From Xenorhabdus poinarii G6 (GTDB lineage Bacteria; Pseudomonadota; Gammaproteobacteria; Enterobacterales; Enterobacteriaceae), in contig NZ_FO704551.1 in the NCBI RefSeq assembly GCF_000968175.1, positions 3,100,001 to 3,164,000 on the forward strand: 64,000 nt of DNA. The letters run 5' to 3'. Position numbers and translations under genes: made by a program. Shown here piece by piece: positions 21,677 to 32,743 of the stretch. The stretch's first letter is position 1. Each line of letters opens with the position of its first letter. The notes under the pieces were generated by a model. That model was not told where the DNA came from. It ran no database searches and was given only the letters and a program-made list of their open reading frames with translations.

Positions 21677-24469
21677 TCAGTGTGCCTGATCCCAATTATC
21701 TCCCATCCCGACATCCACTTTTAGCGGTACATCAAGTTGCAAACTTTGTTCCATCAACGCTCTGATTTTTTGCTCAGCAGCAACCTGCTCTGATTCATGC
21801 ACTTCAAATACCAATTCATCATGGACCTGCATAATCATACGTACATTGGGCTGTTCACTGACGATCCAGTTATCGACCGCAATCATCGCTAATTTGATAA
21901 TATCCGCTGCCGTTCCCTGCATCGGTGCGTTGATCGCTTCACGTTCTGAGGCTTTACGACGCATGGCATTACGCGATTTAATATCCGGCAGGTATAATCG
22001 ACGGCCTTCCAGTGTTTCGACAAACCCTTGCTCAGCGGCTTGTTGGCGGGTACGTTCCATATACGCCAATACGCCCGGATAACGTTCAAAATAGAGATCC
22101 ATATAGCGCTGAGCTTCACCGCGCGGAATACCTAACTGGCGGGATAAGCCAAACGAACTCATACCATAAATCAGGCCAAAGTTAATCGCCTTAGCACTAC
22201 GACGCTGCTCGCTGGTGACTTGCGCCAATGGCACACCAAATACTTCCGCCGCTGTCGCACGGTGGATGTCCTTACCTTGTGAAAAGGCCTCTAGCAGCCC
22301 TTTGTCCTGTGACAAATGCGCCATAATGCGCAATTCAATCTGTGAATAGTCCGCCGCCATAATTCGGTAGCCTGCCGGCGCAATAAACGCTTGACGAATA
22401 CGCCGCCCTTCCTCATTACGAACCGGAATATTCTGCAAATTGGGATCACGAGAAGAGAGACGCCCCGTCGCGGTAACTGCCTGATGATACGAGGTATGAA
22501 CGCGATTTGTTAGCGGATTGACCATCTGAGGCAATTTATCCGTATAGGTGGATTTCAACTTTGCCAGACCACGATGTTCCAGAATCACTTTTGGCAGCTC
22601 ATGATGTTCCGCCAACTCTTCCAGCACTTCTTCATTCGTTGATGGCGCACCATTCGGTGTCTTTTTCAATACAGGTAAATTCATCTTTTCAAAGAGAACA
22701 ACTTGCAACTGTTTTGGTGAAGCCAGATTAAACTCTTCTCCTGCCAACTCATAAGCAGATTTTTCCAGCTCCCCCAAGCGTCCCGTGATTTCCTGTGAAT
22801 GTGCTGCCAACGTTTGAGCATTAATCAATACCCCGGTTCTTTCCATACGGGATAGCACCGGTACCAACGGTATTTCGATCTGCTGGAAAACTTTTTTCAG
22901 AGCAGGTGCATTTTCTAACTGAGGATACATCGCCTGATGTAATCTCAGCGTCACATCCGCATCTTCTGCTGCATACTTCGATGCCTCTTCCAACCGAATT
23001 TGATTGAAGGTCAGTTGTTTTTTACCCTTACCTGCGATGTCTTCAAATGTCGTGGTCTTATAGCTCAGGTGACGTTCGGCAAGGCTATCCATGTCATGAC
23101 GTCCTGCCGTCGTGTTTAAAATATACGACTCCAGCATGGTATCAAAAACAATCCCATTCAAAGCAATGTCATAACGCGCCAGAACACCCCGATCAAACTT
23201 CAGGTTCTGGCCAATCTTAGGCAAGTTAGCATCCTCCAGCAGTGGCTTTAATGCGGTAAGTACTTCCTGTAGATCCAATTGCTGTGGCGCATCCAGATAA
23301 TCGTGTCCCAATGGCAGGTAAGCAGCTTCTACTTCAGATCCCTCCGCCCCAATGGCGAAAGACATGCCCACCAAATGGGCGGTCAGTGTGTCCAAACCGT
23401 CAGTTTCAGTATCAAAAGAGAATGCCGGCGCTTGTTTCAGCTTTTCAATCCATTCATCAAGGGATTGACGTTCAAGAATGGTTTGGTAATGTTCCGATGA
23501 AATTCTGGCTGCGCTTGGCACAGCCGCCATCGATTCCGATCTGGCACTGGCTGTGGCGGCTTTTTGTCCATTGCCTTCCAGCCAATGACCGTTCTCCACG
23601 TCACTGATCCAACGTTTAAATTCATAATGTCTGAACAATGCTATCAATTCATCGGCTGCCGGTGGGATAACGGCAAGATCCGAACAGCACTTATCCAACT
23701 CAACGTCGGTTTTTATGGTTGCCAATTGATAAGAGAGAAAAGCCACCTCTTTATGCTGTTCCATTTTGCTGCCCAGTGTCTTGGCTCCCCGGAAACCAAG
23801 GGAAGCGATTTCATCAAGCCGAGCATAAATCTCATTCAGTCCACCAATCCCCTGCAATAATCCCAACGCGGTCTTTTCACCCACGCCTGGTACCCCAGGA
23901 ATATTATCGGATGAGTCTCCCATCAGGGCGAGGAAATCAATAATCAGTTCAGGCGGGATCCCATATTTTTCCTCAACTTCATCCGGCCCCAAAATGGTGT
24001 TGTTCATGGTGTTAATTAATGTGATGTTTGGCGTCACCAACTGCGCCATATCTTTATCACCGGTACTGATCAGAACTGAACGGCCTTCTTTTTCGGCCTG
24101 CAACGCCAATGTACCGATGACATCATCCGCTTCAACGCCCGGAACCACCAGAATTGGCAGCCCCATCGCCTTAACCATCTTATGCAATGGTTCAATCTGC
24201 GAACATAAGTCATCCGGCATTGGGGGACGATGGGATTTATATTCGGCAAACAATTCATCGCGGAACGTTTTGCCTTTGGCATCAAACACGACCGCCACAT
24301 GACTGGGTTTGTACTGCATAATTAAGCTCCGCAGCATGTTCAGCACGCCATACATGGCACCCGTCGGTTCTCCTAAGCTGTTTGTCAGTGGAGGAAACGC
24401 ATGATAAGCACGATAAAGGTATGAAGAACCATCAACCAAAATCAGGGGATTGTCTGCTATCTGTACCAT
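21677..24469 (-). CDS. polA: DNA polymerase I
   Basis: PolA removes RNA primers and fills gaps in replication and repair. The start [20 protein letters not shown] gives 930 residues (E. coli 928). The 5'-3' nuclease domain (1-320) contains GDKDMAQLV and [18 protein letters not shown]; the 3'-5' exonuclease domain keeps FDTETDGLD, so proofreading should be active; the polymerase domain has [30 protein letters not shown] and [11 protein letters not shown]. The frame is open 54 codons upstream, without E. coli similarity. yihF and yihG, which separate polA from dsbA in E. coli, are missing. Confidence 0.97.
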   Translation of the reverse strand: MVQIADNPLILVDGSSYLYRAYHAFPPLTNSLGEPTGAMYGVLNMLRSLIMQYKPSHVAVVFDAKGKTFRDELFAEYKSHRPPMPDDLCSQIEPLHKMVKAMGLPILVVPGVEADDVIGTLALQAEKEGRSVLISTGDKDMAQLVTPNITLINTMNNTILGPDEVEEKYGIPPELIIDFLALMGDSSDNIPGVPGVGEKTALGLLQGIGGLNEIYARLDEIASLGFRGAKTLGSKMEQHKEVAFLSYQLATIKTDVELDKCCSDLAVIPPAADELIALFRHYEFKRWISDVENGHWLEGNGQKAATASARSESMAAVPSAARISSEHYQTILERQSLDEWIEKLKQAPAFSFDTETDGLDTLTAHLVGMSFAIGAEGSEVEAAYLPLGHDYLDAPQQLDLQEVLTALKPLLEDANLPKIGQNLKFDRGVLARYDIALNGIVFDTMLESYILNTTAGRHDMDSLAERHLSYKTTTFEDIAGKGKKQLTFNQIRLEEASKYAAEDADVTLRLHQAMYPQLENAPALKKVFQQIEIPLVPVLSRMERTGVLINAQTLAAHSQEITGRLGELEKSAYELAGEEFNLASPKQLQVVLFEKMNLPVLKKTPNGAPSTNEEVLEELAEHHELPKVILEHRGLAKLKSTYTDKLPQMVNPLTNRVHTSYHQAVTATGRLSSRDPNLQNIPVRNEEGRRIRQAFIAPAGYRIMAADYSQIELRIMAHLSQDKGLLEAFSQGKDIHRATAAEVFGVPLAQVTSEQRRSAKAINFGLIYGMSSFGLSRQLGIPRGEAQRYMDLYFERYPGVLAYMERTRQQAAEQGFVETLEGRRLYLPDIKSRNAMRRKASEREAINAPMQGTAADIIKLAMIAVDNWIVSEQPNVRMIMQVHDELVFEVHESEQVAAEQKIRALMEQSLQLDVPLKVDVGMGDNWDQAH

Positions 24470-24885
24470 AAAATTTTCTTCGTCGTTCAGTGGAATGAAT
24501 AAAGAATAGAATGCCATACTGCGTCGTGATAGACGAATTTTGCGGAAATTTCCTCGCACTAACGTGCATTTTATGACAAATATTCTGATGAGTACGCTGT
24601 GGATAACTTTGTGCACAAAAAAATGGCACATAAAACAGATTTATGTTTATAGCCGTAAAGAGCGAATAACAGGGGGTAAAAATCAATGAATTACGTGGAA
24701 TATTATAGAAATATTACAACCACTTTAAAATCACTGACTTGTGGATATTACCGGCGTTTATGTTATGAAAGGTGTTTTTTGGCAAGTATTGTGCCAGTTT
24801 TATCATGGCTGGCACAATACCTAGGTTATTTTATATTAATACTCGCGTTTTTGTTTTATCACGTCACGCGTCACGCTCTTATGAC
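24470..24885. other. polA upstream region
   Basis: No gene of its own. It should carry the polA promoter on the minus strand and the 3' end of the dsbA operon. The only clear structure is the inverted repeat at 24786-24820. Confidence 0.5.
24786..24820. repeat. Perfect 12-base inverted repeat between dsbA and polA
   Basis: GTATTGTGCCAG (24786-24797) and CTGGCACAATAC (24809-24820) pair perfectly with an 11-base loop. There is no adjacent U-tract on the minus strand, so a role as the dsbA terminator is uncertain. Confidence 0.6.
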
Positions 24886-25509
24886 TTATTTTTTGTTGAC
24901 CAGATAGTTCACAACCTCAGAAAATTTCTGAGCATAATCCAGCTCTGAATTGGTATCGATTCCACTGTTATTAACCAAATAATTACCACCCACAAAGACC
25001 GCCGGAACCCCGCGCAAGTTCAAATTTTTGGCCGCCTGGCGCTCTTTAGCTGCGATAGATTTGACGATAAAGCTGTTCAATGCTGCATCATACTCTTCCC
25101 CGGATACCCCTGCTTTGATAAAGGCGTCACGGATGTCTTTCTCGCTATTAATCGTTTGGCTTTTTTGAATACCCTCAAACAGAATTGGGGTGACTTTATC
25201 CTCAATCTTCATAACAATGGCAACTGCCCAGGAATTCGTCAACGCCTCACCTAAATTACCGAGAAAATCAACATGATAACGTTCAATTTTCACGCCTTCC
25301 GGCAAGTTTTTCCTAATCGTTGAAGGAACATGATAAACATTTTCAAACTGATAGCAGTGAGGACAATAAAAAGAGAAAAACTCCAACACTTGAGGCATAT
25401 CCGCAACCGGTTTACTCAACTCGGTATATTGTTTGCCTTCAGAAAAACCAGCTGCGCATACATTAAATGCCATCAACGCGCCCATCAGTGCTAGCCAAAA
25501 TTTCTTCAT
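24886..25509 (-). CDS. dsbA: Thiol:disulfide oxidase DsbA
   Basis: DsbA introduces disulfide bonds into periplasmic proteins and is reoxidised by DsbB. The start MKKFWLALMGALMAFNV gives 207 residues with a Sec signal peptide ending near VCAA. The thioredoxin-fold active site CPHC (FFSFYCPHCYQF) and the cis-Pro loop RGVPAVFV are present. It is the last gene of yihD-srkA-dsbA, 15 bases after srkA. In E. coli this pair is Cpx-regulated. Confidence 0.96.
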   Translation of the reverse strand: MKKFWLALMGALMAFNVCAAGFSEGKQYTELSKPVADMPQVLEFFSFYCPHCYQFENVYHVPSTIRKNLPEGVKIERYHVDFLGNLGEALTNSWAVAIVMKIEDKVTPILFEGIQKSQTINSEKDIRDAFIKAGVSGEEYDAALNSFIVKSIAAKERQAAKNLNLRGVPAVFVGGNYLVNNSGIDTNSELDYAQKFSEVVNYLVNKK

Positions 25510-25524
25510 AATAGTCTCCAAAAA

Positions 25525-26514
25525 TTAATACATCGGATTGAGCTGTAAGGGAGGCTCCTGTAACAGCTTCACTTGTTCAGTAAAAACATTGAGTTGCTTA
25601 TACCAGAAATCACTATCAGCCATCCATGGAAACGCTTTTGGAAAAGCGGGATCTTGCCAGCGACGCGCGACCCAAGCTAAATAATAAACCATTCGCATCG
25701 CACGCAGGGGTTCTATTAACGCCAACGTCTTAGGCTCAAATGTCATAAACTGATGATATGACTCGAGTAAGATATCCAACTGAATCAACCGTTCCTGTCG
25801 TGATCCATTGAGTAACATCCATAAATCCTGAACGGCCGGGCCATTACGGGCATCGTCGAGATCCACAAACCAAGCTTTATCACGCCACAAGATATTACCG
25901 GCATGGCAATCCCCATGCAGCCGCAACACTGGCCAGTTTTCATGCCATTGACCCGCTACTGCCTGATTTAACTCATCCAGTGCCGCCAAAAAGCCAGGTT
26001 TATGCTTGGCAGGGATCAATTCGCATTCAGCCAGATATTGATACGGTTGATATAAATATTCATTCAGATTAAGGGTAGGACGAGCCGAAAATGGCTTTTT
26101 TGCACCAATCTGATGCATTCTTCCGAGCAGTCGCCCAACATCGTCCAATTGGTCAACATTATCTGATTCGTACTGACGCCCGCCTATACTGGGGAAAACG
26201 GCAAAAAGGAAACCGCCATAACTCAACACAGTTTGCCCATCAAACTTCAACGGTGCCGCCACCGGTAAATCGGCTTGTTGCAATTCATGCGCAAAATCAT
26301 GTTCCTCTTGAATTTGCGGCTGGTGCCAACGCAAGGGGCGATAAAATTTCACAACATAGCGTTGGCGATTTTCATCCATGAACTGATACACCCGATTCTC
26401 GTAGCTATTCAGTTCGGTCAGACCCGAATCGAGGTGCAAGCCCGTTTGCATCAACGCATCCATAATTAAATCTGGTGTAATATTCTGAAAATTAAAAGCC
26501 TTCGGTTCCGTCAC
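25525..26514 (-). CDS. srkA: Stress response kinase A (SrkA/RdoA/YihE)
   Basis: A 329-residue kinase of the choline kinase/aminoglycoside phosphotransferase fold (E. coli 328). The catalytic loop LRLHGDCHAGNILW and the metal-binding DLDDARNG are intact. In E. coli it is a Ser/Thr kinase of the Cpx regulon that counters stress-induced cell death. It sits between yihD (18 bases) and dsbA (15 bases) on one strand. Confidence 0.94.
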   Translation of the reverse strand: MTEPKAFNFQNITPDLIMDALMQTGLHLDSGLTELNSYENRVYQFMDENRQRYVVKFYRPLRWHQPQIQEEHDFAHELQQADLPVAAPLKFDGQTVLSYGGFLFAVFPSIGGRQYESDNVDQLDDVGRLLGRMHQIGAKKPFSARPTLNLNEYLYQPYQYLAECELIPAKHKPGFLAALDELNQAVAGQWHENWPVLRLHGDCHAGNILWRDKAWFVDLDDARNGPAVQDLWMLLNGSRQERLIQLDILLESYHQFMTFEPKTLALIEPLRAMRMVYYLAWVARRWQDPAFPKAFPWMADSDFWYKQLNVFTEQVKLLQEPPLQLNPMY

Positions 26515-26532
26515 AACACAGTTCTCTCTTTA

Positions 26533-26802
26533 TTAATCTTTAAGAATGCCTCGGGCGCGCAATAGCGCAGTCTTAAAATCGTCTTCATAATCTTTTTTCA
26601 GCCCGGGGATTTCTGCATGGCTCTCTGTACCGCGCATTTTCAAGTGATAAATCAGAATATCATCCGTTAATTCAGGCAACGATCCGGTGAATCCCGCTTC
26701 ATCAGCTAATTTCTGCAAAAGCGCCACCAAATTTAAATCCGGCTCATTCTTCCATACTGGCAGCAAAAGTTCGATAACTTCGTTGAGGCGGTGACATTTC
26801 AT
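26533..26802 (-). CDS. yihD: YihD family protein
   Basis: An 89-residue cytoplasmic protein ([20 protein letters not shown]) matching E. coli YihD in length and sequence. The function is unknown. It heads the yihD-srkA-dsbA set and lies divergent from mobA, as in E. coli. Confidence 0.93.
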   Translation of the reverse strand: MKCHRLNEVIELLLPVWKNEPDLNLVALLQKLADEAGFTGSLPELTDDILIYHLKMRGTESHAEIPGLKKDYEDDFKTALLRARGILKD

Positions 26803-26981
26803 TTTTCATTCCTTATAAAATCTATACAAATTAACAAAGTTAATGACGTTGAGAAAGCATTGGTCTGTCAATCAGCGTAAAGTTATACTGCCCGCTCAAA
26901 GCAGCATGATGAGATATTTATTCACAATGGTTATATACCCAAACATGAAATATTTCATTGCCCAATATCAGGTGATTTCAC

Positions 26982-27584
26982 ATGACGCATCCCAAAATCA
27001 GTGGTGCCATTCTGGCCGGAGGGTTATCCACCCGCATGGGTGGAAATGACAAAGGATTGTTACCATTCAATGGCGTCCGATTATATCAACACATTGCGAC
27101 CCAGTTGCAGCCACAAGTTCATGAGCTATTGATTAACGCCAACCGTAATCTGGCTATTTATCAACAGGGAGGCTATCCCATCATACCGGACATTATTGCC
27201 GATTTTTCTGGGCCGCTGGCGGGCATGTTGGCCGTTTTAAAAAGAGCCCTGAATGAGTGGGTAATATTTGTTCCGTGCGATGTCCCCCATTTTCCAAAAG
27301 ACCTCGTGGAAAAACTGTGGCGTTACAAACAAAACGCCTGGGCAGCTTATGCACATGACTGCGAGCGGGCTCATCCTACCCTGGTATTAATGCACCGCAG
27401 CTTGATCCCTCGTCTGGAAAGCTATCTCGCACTGGGAGACAGGAAGGTGATGTTTTTTATGCAGATGATTAAGGCAAAAGCAGTCTATTTCCCTCACCCT
27501 GACGCTTTCACCAACTTAAATACGCCTGAAGCATACCATCACCTGGAATCCCCACACTGGGAACCCCTTCAGGAGTCAGCATGA
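26982..27584 (+). CDS. mobA: Molybdenum cofactor guanylyltransferase MobA
   Basis: MobA joins GMP to molybdopterin to form the bis-MGD cofactor. The 200 residues contain the nucleotidyltransferase signature AILAGGLSTRMGGNDKGLL and the metal site FVPCDVPHFP. Its stop overlaps the mobB start (ATGA), so the two are translationally coupled. Confidence 0.95.
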   Translation: MTHPKISGAILAGGLSTRMGGNDKGLLPFNGVRLYQHIATQLQPQVHELLINANRNLAIYQQGGYPIIPDIIADFSGPLAGMLAVLKRALNEWVIFVPCDVPHFPKDLVEKLWRYKQNAWAAYAHDCERAHPTLVLMHRSLIPRLESYLALGDRKVMFFMQMIKAKAVYFPHPDAFTNLNTPEAYHHLESPHWEPLQESA

Positions 27585-28120
27585 CCAATACCCACGACAC
27601 CATCCTGCCCATTCTGGGTATTACCGCTGACAGTGGAACCGGAAAAACGACGCTCTTAAAACAAGTCATCCCATTATTACGCCAACAGCAGATCCGGGTC
27701 GGGTTGATTAAACACACTCATCATCATATGGATGTCGATCAACCGGGCAAAGATAGCTATGAACTACGTAAGGCGGGTGCAACTCAAACATTGGTCGCCA
27801 ACCAGCACCGTTGGGCATTAATGACGGAAACTCCGGCGCTACCGGAACCGGATCTTGACTATCTTGCCAGTCGGTTTGATGCAAATTTACTGGATTTAAT
27901 TCTGGTTGAAGGGTTCAAACAAAACCCCATTCCGAAAATCGTCCTGTATCGAAACGCTCTGGGCTGCCCCTTCGATGAGCGCCTTGACGCTAATGTCATC
28001 GCCATTGCCAGTGATATCGTACTGACTAGCTCACTGCCACGACTTGATATCAATCAGCCCGCTCAGGTAGCAACATTTATCGCTGATTGGTTACACTCAC
28101 TAAAAAAATCATCTCGATAA
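27581..28120 (+). CDS. mobB: Molybdopterin-guanine dinucleotide protein MobB
   Basis: A 179-residue P-loop GTPase with Walker A GITADSGTGKTTLLKQ and the conserved IKHTHHHMDVDQPGKDSY. MobB helps MobA but is not essential for cofactor synthesis. The start codon overlaps the mobA stop. A weak hairpin ACCCTCTG/CAGAGGGT at 28135-28173 may terminate the operon. Confidence 0.95.
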   Translation: MTNTHDTILPILGITADSGTGKTTLLKQVIPLLRQQQIRVGLIKHTHHHMDVDQPGKDSYELRKAGATQTLVANQHRWALMTETPALPEPDLDYLASRFDANLLDLILVEGFKQNPIPKIVLYRNALGCPFDERLDANVIAIASDIVLTSSLPRLDINQPAQVATFIADWLHSLKKSSR

Positions 28121-28173
28121 GTCAGTCAGACGTTACCCTCTGCCATCCCGATTACCCAAGATCAACAGAGGGT

Positions 28174-28644
28174 TTAAAGCCGCTTTATTTTCCTTCCAGC
28201 ATCAAACCAACAAACGTCGTTTTTTTCCGAGGTTCGCTCATCAATTAGCATCGGCAAAAAAGTGGCTTTACAAAATCACATTAAAATAGGGTTAAATGAC
28301 TCTATCTGAAATAACGGAATATAATTTATATCATCAAAGTTAAAAATATTTAATAATGGAAAACATTCGTTCACTAACATAGTGATTCATTTATTTAATA
28401 TTACCCCTTCTTGCTCACCAAATTTATCCAGAGGATATATCATCACGTATCTCTAAACGAGTGATTAAAAAACATATTAATTCTGACATAGAGTATTCAG
28501 ATATTTTTCGAAAATTAAAACACTCATAAAAACACAAATACCGTCTCTACTTTCAGCTTATCAGATATAATATAAATATCCGATTTTGGAAAAATCATAC
28601 CACAAGCAACGATTGCCTAGATATCCACTTAAACTTTTACATAT
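28174..28644. other. mobB-LysR intergenic region
   Basis: AT-rich, no gene seen. Two convergent transcripts end here. Confidence 0.5.
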
Positions 28645-29628
28645 TTATTGGATTCCTAAAAGGTTATCTCTATTTAAAGATACCACATCGGATAAAAAAT
28701 CAGCTACTTTTCGTATTCGAGGAGAGTGTGCTAAATCCGCTTGAATGACAAGCCAAATGGGTTGGTCTATACCTAATTGACTGGAAACACTAATGAGGTT
28801 TGCCTCATTAGCCACAAAGTGCGGAAGTACTGCGAGTCCTAAACCTGCTTTTACAGCAGAAAGTTGGGCAGCAAGAGACGTTGTTGCGATAGATAATGAA
28901 CGCCCCTTCAGTGTCTGCTCAATCCATTTGAATGCAGGGAGTTGAGATTGTTCATCCGTCCATCCAATAAAGCGATAATTTTCATATTCATCTCCAGAAG
29001 CGCCTAATGCAGTGGTTGCTAAATAATCTACACTGCCATAAAGGCCAAACCCTAATACCCCTAATTGACGAACAGTGACATGCCCTCTCTGTGGTCTTAT
29101 TATGCGGAGCGCTAAATCCGCATCATGACGATGTAAGTTAACAGTATTAATATCCGTTATTAATTCTAATGTTAAATCTGGATAACTTTTATGGAAGCTT
29201 GTCAAGTTAGGAACTATTAAATTAGTTGCAAGAATCTCAGTAGTCGCAATACGAACTTTGCCAGAAATTTCCGAATGGACATCAGCTTTAAACAACAATG
29301 AGTTTGCCGCATCTTCCATACATTTCGCCTTTTCCAGAAGTTCAGCCCCATCCACTGTCAACCGATAACCTGCTTGATGACGTAAAAACAAGGGGATCCC
29401 AAAAAAAGCTTCAATTCTTTCAATTTTTCTAGCGATAGTCGCAACACCGACACCAAGAAACTCAGCGGCTTTGGTTATAGTACCAACTCGAGCAACCGTC
29501 AAAAATACGCGTATATCATCCCAAATAAGAGATTGCTCAACACGATTTCCATTTTTGGAAAATAGACTTCCAATATTATCTACATCTTTCATGTTTAATA
29601 TATGCCACAATAATTTTAACAAAAGCAA
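28645..29628 (-). CDS. LysR-type transcriptional regulator
   Basis: A regulator of up to 327 residues; an alternative start at 29592 (MKDVDNIGSLF) would give 315. The helix-turn-helix lies at about residues 36-95 (IRVFLTVARVGTITKAAEFL), later than usual, so the N-terminus has a 30-residue extension under either start. The substrate-binding domain follows from about 125. It is divergent from the EamA-type transporter gene, with 417 bases between, and the pairing suggests that it regulates that transporter. Confidence 0.87.
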   Translation of the reverse strand: MLLLKLLWHILNMKDVDNIGSLFSKNGNRVEQSLIWDDIRVFLTVARVGTITKAAEFLGVGVATIARKIERIEAFFGIPLFLRHQAGYRLTVDGAELLEKAKCMEDAANSLLFKADVHSEISGKVRIATTEILATNLIVPNLTSFHKSYPDLTLELITDINTVNLHRHDADLALRIIRPQRGHVTVRQLGVLGFGLYGSVDYLATTALGASGDEYENYRFIGWTDEQSQLPAFKWIEQTLKGRSLSIATTSLAAQLSAVKAGLGLAVLPHFVANEANLISVSSQLGIDQPIWLVIQADLAHSPRIRKVADFLSDVVSLNRDNLLGIQ

Positions 29629-30045
29629 TTGAGTTCAATTAATGAGCAACACTTTATCAATGTTCAGTATAACAACAATCATCTTCATCTTTATTGAAGG
29701 TAAAATTGCTCGCGCTTAAACTGTTATTTTCTTTTAATAGAAATTGACAGTCAAAAGGACCTATTGCTTATCTGAAAACCAGTTGTAATGAGTTAATTGA
29801 TAATAAGTTACTATACATCAAATAGCCATTCTGAATAAACTTTTTTATACAATATAAGGCTTCATTATGATGAACAAGAAAAAGATATTCACCACCGGTT
29901 GTCTACATAAGTGGGAACTTACCAAAAATATACGAGTCGCATCACTATAAGTAGACAAACTCAATACAAATTCAACAGCGCATATATCACCGATGCGCTT
30001 AGTGCTCCATTATAATATCAATCATAAAGATAAGGCAGATTTGTT
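29629..30045. other. Divergent region LysR-EamA
   Basis: No gene seen. It should contain the promoters of both divergent genes and operator sites for the LysR protein; the typical T-N11-A motif is too frequent in AT-rich DNA to single out. Confidence 0.45.
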
Positions 30046-30972
30046 ATGCGCGTAACATCACCACTCGCTGTTATTTTGACTCTATTTGCAACTTTTTTTT
30101 GGGGTTCTAATTTCCAAGCCACAAAAATAGCCCTTAATAGCTTACCCCCATGGACTGCGTCTGTTGAACGTTTTGTCTGTGCTGTTCTAGCCATTTTTAT
30201 TCTCATGTCTCTTAAAGACGGTATTCGTCGTCAGGTATTCAAGCAGAATCTTCTTGCATTCATTATTCTTGGAACTATTGGTGTTGCTGGATTTAATGGT
30301 GCTTTGTTTGTTGGTTTGCAAAGTTCCAGTCCCATCACTGCTGCATTGATCATGGCAACAACGCCAATTTCTGCCAATATATTAGAAGCGATAATAAATC
30401 GTCGTTTCCCAAATTTTAGCCGCCTATTGGGGATGATCATTAGCTTATTTGGCGTGGCATTAGTGATTACCAATGGGAAGTTATTTTCTGAAGGTACACT
30501 TCATACGGCATCGGGCGATTTTGTTATTTTTGCCGGTAGTCTTGGCTGGGCAATTTACACCGTTGGCACCCGTATTTTCATTACAGATGCGACACCATTA
30601 GAAACAACCAGCTGGACTATGTTTTTTGGTACAGTAGTATTAGCGATTACTGCCATTTGTATTGAATCCCCCATTTCTTCCGTATTAGCAGGGAAATTTG
30701 AAAGTCACCTAGCGAGTATTTATATGGGAATTGCGGGTTCGGTCTTTGCCTATTTATTCTGGAACATAGGCATTGCAACTAGGGGAGCAGGAAAAACAGC
30801 GATATTCTTCAACTTTGTACCAATTTTTGCCCTTGGTATACAAATGGCTATGGGAGCTATACCAAGTTTTGCCCAACTTACGGGAATTACAATAACTATC
30901 GTAGGCGTTCTGTTGGGACAAGGATTAATTACTGCACAACTCAAATCCAAGAAATTGTTCGTTAGAGAATAA
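30046..30972 (+). CDS. EamA/DMT-family transporter
   Basis: A 308-residue inner-membrane protein with about ten hydrophobic segments in two EamA repeats (first starting ATFFWGSNFQATKIALN, second around GDFVIFAGSLGWAIYTVGTR). The family exports amino acids and other metabolites; the substrate is unknown. It is divergent from the LysR gene. Confidence 0.9.
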   Translation: MRVTSPLAVILTLFATFFWGSNFQATKIALNSLPPWTASVERFVCAVLAIFILMSLKDGIRRQVFKQNLLAFIILGTIGVAGFNGALFVGLQSSSPITAALIMATTPISANILEAIINRRFPNFSRLLGMIISLFGVALVITNGKLFSEGTLHTASGDFVIFAGSLGWAIYTVGTRIFITDATPLETTSWTMFFGTVVLAITAICIESPISSVLAGKFESHLASIYMGIAGSVFAYLFWNIGIATRGAGKTAIFFNFVPIFALGIQMAMGAIPSFAQLTGITITIVGVLLGQGLITAQLKSKKLFVRE

Positions 30973-31084
30973 CTCAGTAACAGCCAGAATGACCTTGGTC
31001 ACCAATATTCGCCATAATATACAAGTCAAAGTGTTATCGCTTTGGGATAGGCGGAAGTTAACGACTTTATGACAACCATTAAAA

Positions 31085-31132
31085 TAAAGAAACAAAAATA
31101 CGGGCTATACACGCAACGTATATCGCCCGTAT
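31085..31132 (-). terminator. gor terminator
   Basis: On the minus strand the stem ATACGGGC...GCCCGTAT, with inner pairing TATAC/GTATA, is followed by TTTTTGTTTCTTT, about 53 bases after the gor stop. It may also stop transcription from the EamA gene on the other strand. Confidence 0.8.
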
Positions 31133-31184
31133 CACATCGTTTTCCAAAATTAATCGTGCAGGGTCTGTTGTTACACTTTCCCTA

Positions 31185-32537
31185 TCACCTCATGGTCACA
31201 AACTCTTCCGCCGCAGTTGGATGGATAGCCACTGTATTATCAAAGTCCTTCTTTGTTGCCCCCATTTTCAGTGCAACGGAAAAACCTTGCAGCATTTCAT
31301 CCATACCAAAACCGATACCGTGGATACCAACAATCTTTTCCTCTTTACCCACACAAACCAATTTCATACGGCATGGCTGACGTTTTTGCGTCACGGCAGT
31401 ATACATTGCCGTAAATGACGAGGTATAAACCTTAACCTGATCTTCACCATACTGTGCCTTCGCCTCTGGCTCCGTCAAACCGACAACACCGATTGGCGGG
31501 TGGCTGAATACCACTGTTGGCACATTGCTGTAATCCAAATGTTCTTCAGGTTTGTTATTAAACAAACGTTCTGACAGACGACGCCCTGCCGCAACCGCGA
31601 CTGGTGTCAATTCCACGGCACCCGTATTATCACCCACCGCATAAATACCATTAACATTCGTATTCTGATACTTATCAACTTGGATATAGCCTTTGTCATC
31701 CAGCTCAACCCCCGTTACCGCCAGATTCAGCTTGTCCGTCATCGGTTCACGCCCAATCGCCCAGATTAACACGTCAACCGTCTGTTCCCGGCCATCTTGC
31801 AATTTAATCGTCAGGCTGCCATCACTATTTTTAATCACAGCCTGTAATATTGCTTCCGTATGTAATACCGGTCCTTCATTTTTGATGATTTCCAGCAGCG
31901 TTTCCACAATCATAGGATCAAAAGAACGCAAAGGCGCATGTTGACGGACAAACAGATGAGTCTCACTCCCCAATGCATTCAAAACACCAGCAATCTCAAC
32001 CGCAATATAGCCAGCCCCCACGACAGCGACACGCTGCGGCATCTCATTCAGCTCGAAGAAACCATCTGAATCAATGCCATATTCCGCACCGGGAATCTCT
32101 GGACGAGCCGGACGCCCCCCTGTTGCAATCAGAATATGCTCAGCCGTGATCCTTTCGCCATTAACTTCAACCGTATGCGCATCGACAAAACGAGCAAACC
32201 CTCGAATGACATCCACCTGATTATTTCCCAATACGCGTTCATACGATTGATGGATGCGATCAATATAGGCCGTACGACTGGCGATCAGTTTTTTCCAGTC
32301 AAAACGATTGACGGTCGTATCAAAACCATAGTCGGGGCCATATTGATGAATAGATTCAGCCAATTGCGCAGCGTGCCACATGACTTTTTTCGGGACACAA
32401 CCCACATTAACGCATGTTCCACCTAATGCCTTTGCTTCAATCAGGGCACATTTTTGCCCATACATTGCTGCACGGTTAATAGAGGCAATGCCGCCACTGC
32501 CAGCACCAATGGCAATATAATCGTAATGTTTACTCAT
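31185..32537 (-). CDS. gor: Glutathione-disulfide reductase
   Basis: Gor reduces oxidised glutathione with NADPH. The 450 residues (E. coli 450) show the FAD fold [17 protein letters not shown], the redox pair in [13 protein letters not shown], the NADPH-binding [13 protein letters not shown] and the C-terminal catalytic His in AIHPTAAEE. It follows rlmJ on the same strand after about 200 bases; gor and rlmJ are also neighbours in E. coli, in a different part of the map from polA. Confidence 0.96.
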   Translation of the reverse strand: MSKHYDYIAIGAGSGGIASINRAAMYGQKCALIEAKALGGTCVNVGCVPKKVMWHAAQLAESIHQYGPDYGFDTTVNRFDWKKLIASRTAYIDRIHQSYERVLGNNQVDVIRGFARFVDAHTVEVNGERITAEHILIATGGRPARPEIPGAEYGIDSDGFFELNEMPQRVAVVGAGYIAVEIAGVLNALGSETHLFVRQHAPLRSFDPMIVETLLEIIKNEGPVLHTEAILQAVIKNSDGSLTIKLQDGREQTVDVLIWAIGREPMTDKLNLAVTGVELDDKGYIQVDKYQNTNVNGIYAVGDNTGAVELTPVAVAAGRRLSERLFNNKPEEHLDYSNVPTVVFSHPPIGVVGLTEPEAKAQYGEDQVKVYTSSFTAMYTAVTQKRQPCRMKLVCVGKEEKIVGIHGIGFGMDEMLQGFSVALKMGATKKDFDNTVAIHPTAAEEFVTMR

Positions 32538-32743
32538 CTTAGGTCACTTCCGTCTAATCAATTAAGTTACTGCTAACGTTCAAACTGACGTCTATTATTA
32601 CAAAAAGTTATCACTAACCGTGGACGATTCCAGCTCTCATTATTATAGGCTATAGCTATTGAGTGACATCACGACATCACACACTCAAAGATCATCGTTT
32701 GAATAGCAATGCATTTCATGGCAACGTCGGCGATTCCCGTATC

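Noticed and set aside
24432..24686. 84-residue minus-strand frame overlapping the polA start
   Set aside because: It overlaps the confirmed polA N-terminus in another frame and has no similarity to known leader peptides.
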